Positions 60,614-64,000 of a stretch of DNA of 64,000 nt are shown here, piece after piece (within the stretch, counting starts at the first letter, position 1; every line of letters begins with the position of its first letter). The notes beneath the pieces were generated by a model. That model was not told the DNA's origin. It ran no database searches and saw only the letters and a program-made list of their open reading frames with translations. Made by a program: the position numbers and the translations under genes. The stretch comes from Nocardia cyriacigeorgica (GTDB lineage: Bacteria > Actinomycetota > Actinomycetes > Mycobacteriales > Mycobacteriaceae), in contig NZ_JAAGVC010000023.1 of assembly GCF_010858045.1 (NCBI RefSeq), positions 1 through 64,000 of the forward strand, written 5' to 3'.

Positions 60614-62053
60614 TCACCAACCGCTGGGCAGCGGACGGCCCTCGGCGAATCCGGCGGCGGACTGCACACCGAGCACGGCCTTGTCGTGCAATTCGGCCAG
60701 TGAGCGCGCGCCCGCGTAGGTGCACGCGCTGCGCACACCCGAGCAGATGTGGTCGATGAGGTCCTCGACGCCGGGACGTTCGGGGTCCAGGCGCATCCGC
60801 GAACTGGAGATGCCCTCTTCGAACAGCGCCTTGCGGGCCCGGTCGAAGCCGCTGTCGGCGGCGGTGCGGGCGGCGACGGCGCGCTTGGAGGCCATGCCGA
60901 AGCTCTCCTTGTAGGCGTTGCCGTCACGGTCGATGCGCAGGTCGCCGGGGGATTCGTAGGTGCCGGCGAACCAGGAGCCGATCATCACGTTCGATGCGCC
61001 CGCGGCCAGCGCGAGCGCGACGTCGCGCGGGTGGCGCACGCCGCCGTCGGCCCAGATGTGCACTCCGAGTTCCCGGGCGGCGCTCGCACATTCGGCGACG
61101 GCGGAGAACTGCGGGCGGCCGACGCCGGTCATCATTCGAGTGGTGCACATGGCGCCGGGGCCGACACCGACCTTGATGATGTCCGCACCAGCTTCGGCCA
61201 GGTCCCTTGTGCCCTGCGCCGAGACGGTATTGCCCGCGACCAGCGGCACCCCCAGCCCGAGATCGCTGATGGCGCGCAGGGTTTCGAGCATCTTGACCTG
61301 ATGACCGTGCGCGGTGTCCACCACCAGCAGGTCGGCGCCTGCGTCCACCAGGGCCTTGGCCTTGGCGGGCACGTCACCGTTGATGCCGACGGCGGCGGCG
61401 ATGCGGAGCTTGTTCGCGGCATCCACGGCGGGGGTGTAGATGCCGGTGCGGATGGCGCCGGTGCGGGTGAGCACGCCGGCCAGGGTGCCGTCCTCGGCGA
61501 GCAATACGGCCAGACTCGAATGCGCGGCCTCGAGCAGGTCGAAGATCTCACGCGGGGCGGCGGTGACGGGGGCGGTGACGAAATCGGTGGCGGCCACATC
61601 GCGCAGCCGGGCGAAACGGTCGACGTCGGCGCAGGCGGCTTCGGTGACCACACCGACCGGGCGGCCGGTCTCGTCGACCACCACCGCGGCTCCGTGCGCG
61701 CGCTTGTGGATCAACGCGACGGCCTCTGACACCGACTGCTCCGGGCTGAGCGTGACCGGGGTGTCGGCGGTCAGCGATCGGCTCTTGACGAAGGCGATGG
61801 TGTCGGCGGCGGCATTGTTGGGCAGATCCTGCGGCAACACCACGATGCCGCCGCGCCGGGCCACGGTCTCGGCCATGCGCTTGCCCGCGACCGCGGTCAT
61901 ATTGGCGACGACGATGGGGATGGTGGTACCGGACCCATCGATCGTCGACAGATCGACGTCGAACCGCGACGCCACATCCGTCCGGTTCGGGACGAGGAAG
62001 ACGTCGTCGTAGGTCAGGTCGTACGGCGGCTGATGTCCAGGGAGAAACTGCAC
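60614..62053 (-). CDS. guaB1: GuaB1, IMPDH/GMPR-family enzyme with CBS domains
   Basis: A 479-residue IMP dehydrogenase/GMP reductase family protein: FLPGHQPPYDLTYDDVFLVP start, CBS pair (about residues 95-200), catalytic loop VGVGPGAMCTTRMMTGVGRP with the nucleophilic Cys, and GGVRHPRDVALALAAGA. Family knowledge: the mycobacterial orthologue acts as a GMP reductase in purine salvage, while GuaB2 is the IMP dehydrogenase. The GTG at 62053 matches the family start. Synteny with the two CBS membrane proteins is conserved. Confidence 0.92.
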   Translation of the reverse strand: MQFLPGHQPPYDLTYDDVFLVPNRTDVASRFDVDLSTIDGSGTTIPIVVANMTAVAGKRMAETVARRGGIVVLPQDLPNNAAADTIAFVKSRSLTADTPVTLSPEQSVSEAVALIHKRAHGAAVVVDETGRPVGVVTEAACADVDRFARLRDVAATDFVTAPVTAAPREIFDLLEAAHSSLAVLLAEDGTLAGVLTRTGAIRTGIYTPAVDAANKLRIAAAVGINGDVPAKAKALVDAGADLLVVDTAHGHQVKMLETLRAISDLGLGVPLVAGNTVSAQGTRDLAEAGADIIKVGVGPGAMCTTRMMTGVGRPQFSAVAECASAARELGVHIWADGGVRHPRDVALALAAGASNVMIGSWFAGTYESPGDLRIDRDGNAYKESFGMASKRAVAARTAADSGFDRARKALFEEGISSSRMRLDPERPGVEDLIDHICSGVRSACTYAGARSLAELHDKAVLGVQSAAGFAEGRPLPSGW

Positions 62054-62231
62054 TGCACCGATGGTAATCGCGCCGCACCGAACGTGCGCCGTACTCGGCG
62101 CCGGCCGGGGCGGCAGCCCGGCCCGGCTCGGGACGCGCCCGCAGGTGGTTGCGCCGCGCGGTCGCATGAACGATCGTCGATCCAGGCTCACCGCCGGCTG
62201 TGCTTTTCGCCACGAGGAAGGAAGTCGCCGC

Positions 62232-62654
62232 ATGTCGTTCACCGAGGACGAGCTGGCCTATCTACGGTCGCAACCGGTAGCCAGGGTGGCCACCCTCGGC
62301 GCGGGCGATCAGCCCGATGTGGTGCCGCTGGCGTACGAATTCGACGGCACCCACTTCTGGATCGGCGGCGTCGGCGCGTCCGTGCTGGACACGCGCAAGT
62401 TCCGCAATGTCCGGGCGGGGCGGCGGAAGGTGGCGCTGGTGGTCGACGATCTGGTGTCGATGGACCCGTTCATCGCCCGCGCGGTCCGGGTATACGGCGA
62501 GGCGGGCGACCCCGTCGAACGAGTGGGCATGGTCGGACCCGGTGTTTTCGTCCCGATCACGCCCACCGTGTCGTGGAGTTGGAATATGGCGGGCGAGCCG
62601 GCGGGGGAGAGCTGGTATCCGGCGCGGAAAGCGGTGCACCGGCGGCCGGACTGA
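62232..62654 (+). CDS. PPOX-class flavoprotein (probable F420- or FMN-dependent)
   Basis: A 140-residue pyridoxamine-phosphate-oxidase-fold protein: LRSQPVARVATLGAGDQPDV, then HFWIGGVGASVLDTRKFRNV and KVALVVDDL. This resembles the small F420-binding PPOX proteins of actinobacteria. It is divergent from guaB1, and GAAGGAAG lies 13-20 bases before the ATG. The substrate is unknown. Confidence 0.82.
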   Translation: MSFTEDELAYLRSQPVARVATLGAGDQPDVVPLAYEFDGTHFWIGGVGASVLDTRKFRNVRAGRRKVALVVDDLVSMDPFIARAVRVYGEAGDPVERVGMVGPGVFVPITPTVSWSWNMAGEPAGESWYPARKAVHRRPD

Positions 62655-63010
62655 GCCACGCGTTCCGGCACTGTGGCCGGATCCTCTCGGCAGGTCCGTG
62701 GTCGGCGCTCCGCATCCAGCGCTCGACCAGATCATCGGCCGGGCAACCGGGTGTCGGGCGGATTTGGAGGCCTGATCGGCATCCCTGCAACCCGCGTGGC
62801 CGCCTTACCGGCCTCGGACACCACGGGTACCGGGCGGCTGTGCCGAGTCGGCATAAGTGGGGGCACCGGTTGCCGATGTACACGCCGTGCCGGATTGCTC
62901 GTGCGGCACGTCCTGGTTGCCCTCGACGGCGGCGCGCTTCAATGGCGCGCGACGCCGAGTTCGGGGATGGGCGATGCGTTGACCGGATCGTCGGCCCGGA
63001 ACAGCGCCGA
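62655..63010. other. Intergenic region between PPOX and helicase genes
   Basis: A 356-bp stretch between convergent genes. Open frames here lack domains and starts; no perfect terminator stem was found. Confidence 0.4.
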
Positions 63011-64000
63011 TCAGTTTGCGCGCCGGTTGCGGCCCGGTCGCGAGCGTGTCGAATTTCCGGTGTGGCGGCGTGTTTTCCCGGGCGTGTCGTGGGGATGTCC
63101 GGCGCGTCGCGGCTTGGCCGAAGCCGTCGGCGCGGCTGGTTCGGCCGCAGGCTGCGGAATCGGGACGCCCGGCGGCGTGCGTGCACCGGTCAGTCGGCGA
63201 AGAAACCGATCGCCGGGCGTGACGGTGGCCTCGGCGGCCTGGATGCCCGCCCGGCGGGTGAGGGCGGCGACCTCGTCGCGCTGGTCCTCGGTGACCAGGG
63301 TGACGACCGTGCCGGTGGCGCCCGCGCGGGCGGTGCGGCCGGCGCGGTGCACGTAGTCCTTGGGATCGGCGGGCGGGTCCACGTGCACCACCAGCGAGAT
63401 GTCGTCGACGTGGATGCCGCGGGCGGCGACATCGGTGGCGACCAGGACCGGCACCGAGCCGTCGGCGAACGCGGCCAGCACACGGTTGCGGTTGTTCTGC
63501 GATTTGCCACCGTGCAGGGCCTGGGCGTCGACCCCGATCTCGCGCAGCCGCGCGGTCAGTTTGTCGGCGCCGTGCTGGGTGCGCACGAACAGCAGGGTGC
63601 GGCCCGTGCGGGCGGCGACTTCGGCCACCACATCGCGCTTATCGGCCTTGCGCAGAAACAGCAGGTGGTGCGTGGCGGCGGGAGCCGCGGCCGCGGTCTC
63701 GGGCATCGGCTCGGAGGCATGGGTGACCGGGTCCCGCAGGTACCGGTGCACGAGATCATCGACGGCGTCATCCAGGGTGGCCGAGAACAGCAAGTGCTGA
63801 GTGCCGACCGGGATCTGATCGACCAGCGTCTGTACCTGCGGCAGGAAACCGAGTTCGGCGAGATGGTCGGCCTCATCGATGGCGGTGATGCGCACCGCGT
63901 CCAGTGCCAGCGCCTGCTGGGCGATCAGATCGGCGAGCCGGCCGGGTGTCCCGATGAGCAGGTCGACACCGCGCGCCAGGCGCTCGGCCTGACGTTTGAT
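63011..64000 (-). CDS. DEAD-box RNA helicase (partial, 5' end beyond window)
   Basis: The C-terminal 329 residues of a DEAD-box helicase; the frame is open to the right edge. Motifs in order: GTPGR (Ib), DEAD (II) in AIDEADHLAELGF, SAT (III) in LLFSATL, LLFVRTQ (IV), ATDVAARGI (V) and HRAGRTARAG (VI). A basic, Pro/Arg-rich tail of about 70 residues probably contacts RNA. It would remodel rRNA or mRNA structure. Confidence 0.92.
   Translation of the reverse strand: MKRQAERLARGVDLLIGTPGRLADLIAQQALALDAVRITAIDEADHLAELGFLPQVQTLVDQIPVGTQHLLFSATLDDAVDDLVHRYLRDPVTHASEPMPETAAAAPAATHHLLFLRKADKRDVVAEVAARTGRTLLFVRTQHGADKLTARLREIGVDAQALHGGKSQNNRNRVLAAFADGSVPVLVATDVAARGIHVDDISLVVHVDPPADPKDYVHRAGRTARAGATGTVVTLVTEDQRDEVAALTRRAGIQAAEATVTPGDRFLRRLTGARTPPGVPIPQPAAEPAAPTASAKPRRAGHPHDTPGKTRRHTGNSTRSRPGRNRRAN

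Noticed and set aside
1..64000. CRISPR arrays, tRNA or rRNA genes, prophage or integrative element genes
   Set aside because: No direct-repeat arrays, tRNA-like cloverleafs, rRNA sequence, integrase or phage structural genes were recognised.

Overview
The window is high-GC, densely coded DNA from an actinomycete. Nocardia, or a close relative in the Mycobacteriales such as Rhodococcus, fits best. Support comes from the conserved block of two CBS-domain membrane proteins beside guaB1 (as in mycobacteria), an abundance of TetR regulators, type III CoA-transferases, NDMA-type alcohol dehydrogenases and acyl-CoA dehydrogenases, frequent GTG starts, and a PPOX-family flavoprotein. No tRNA, rRNA, CRISPR array or intact transposase was seen.

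Region 1 (1-2.8 kb): an organic-acid MFS transporter and a convergent LysR regulator. Bases 1-101 are an exact inverted copy of the start of the transporter gene (385-485), so a second, divergent copy begins at the left edge. Region 2 (2.8-23 kb): a large accessory catabolic cluster with a PaaK-like CoA ligase, IVD-like acyl-CoA dehydrogenase, MaoC protein, Ltp-type thiolase-like protein plus DUF35 partner, three type III CoA-transferase/racemase genes, two dienelactone-hydrolase-like enzymes, an ABM protein, two complete aldehyde dehydrogenases, two NDMA-type alcohol dehydrogenases, a SnoaL-like protein and an MBL lactonase. Read together these suggest alcohol -> aldehyde -> acid -> acyl-CoA, dehydrogenation, hydration and retro-aldol cleavage of a branched or cyclic substrate (inference). 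Two decayed aldehyde dehydrogenase fragments mark a rearranged spot near 20 kb.

Region 3 (23.6-30.6 kb): TetR and PadR regulators, then an operon of two overlapping AraC-type regulators and three alpha/beta hydrolases. Region 4 (31-36 kb): an orphan HypX, the CO-forming factor of NiFe-hydrogenase maturation, directly followed by an MHYT-domain membrane protein, then a convergent LVIVD/DUF305 pair. Region 5 (36.4-54.8 kb): many regulators with visible operators. A shared 19-bp palindrome occurs upstream of a quinone oxidoreductase, an acetoacetate-decarboxylase-like/SSADH operon, an Old Yellow Enzyme/TetR pair and a DJ-1/PfpI protein, suggesting one electrophile-stress regulon. A TetR with tandem operators controls an SDR (frameshifted), an ACAD10/11-type dehydrogenase and an APH-like kinase that together resemble a 4-hydroxyacyl-CoA degradation module.

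Region 6 (55-64 kb): secreted LIP-family lipase, DUF1254/DUF1214 protein, the conserved CBS-membrane-protein pair with guaB1, a PPOX protein, and a DEAD-box helicase running off the right edge. Nearly every convergent gene pair is separated by a perfect-stem terminator hairpin.
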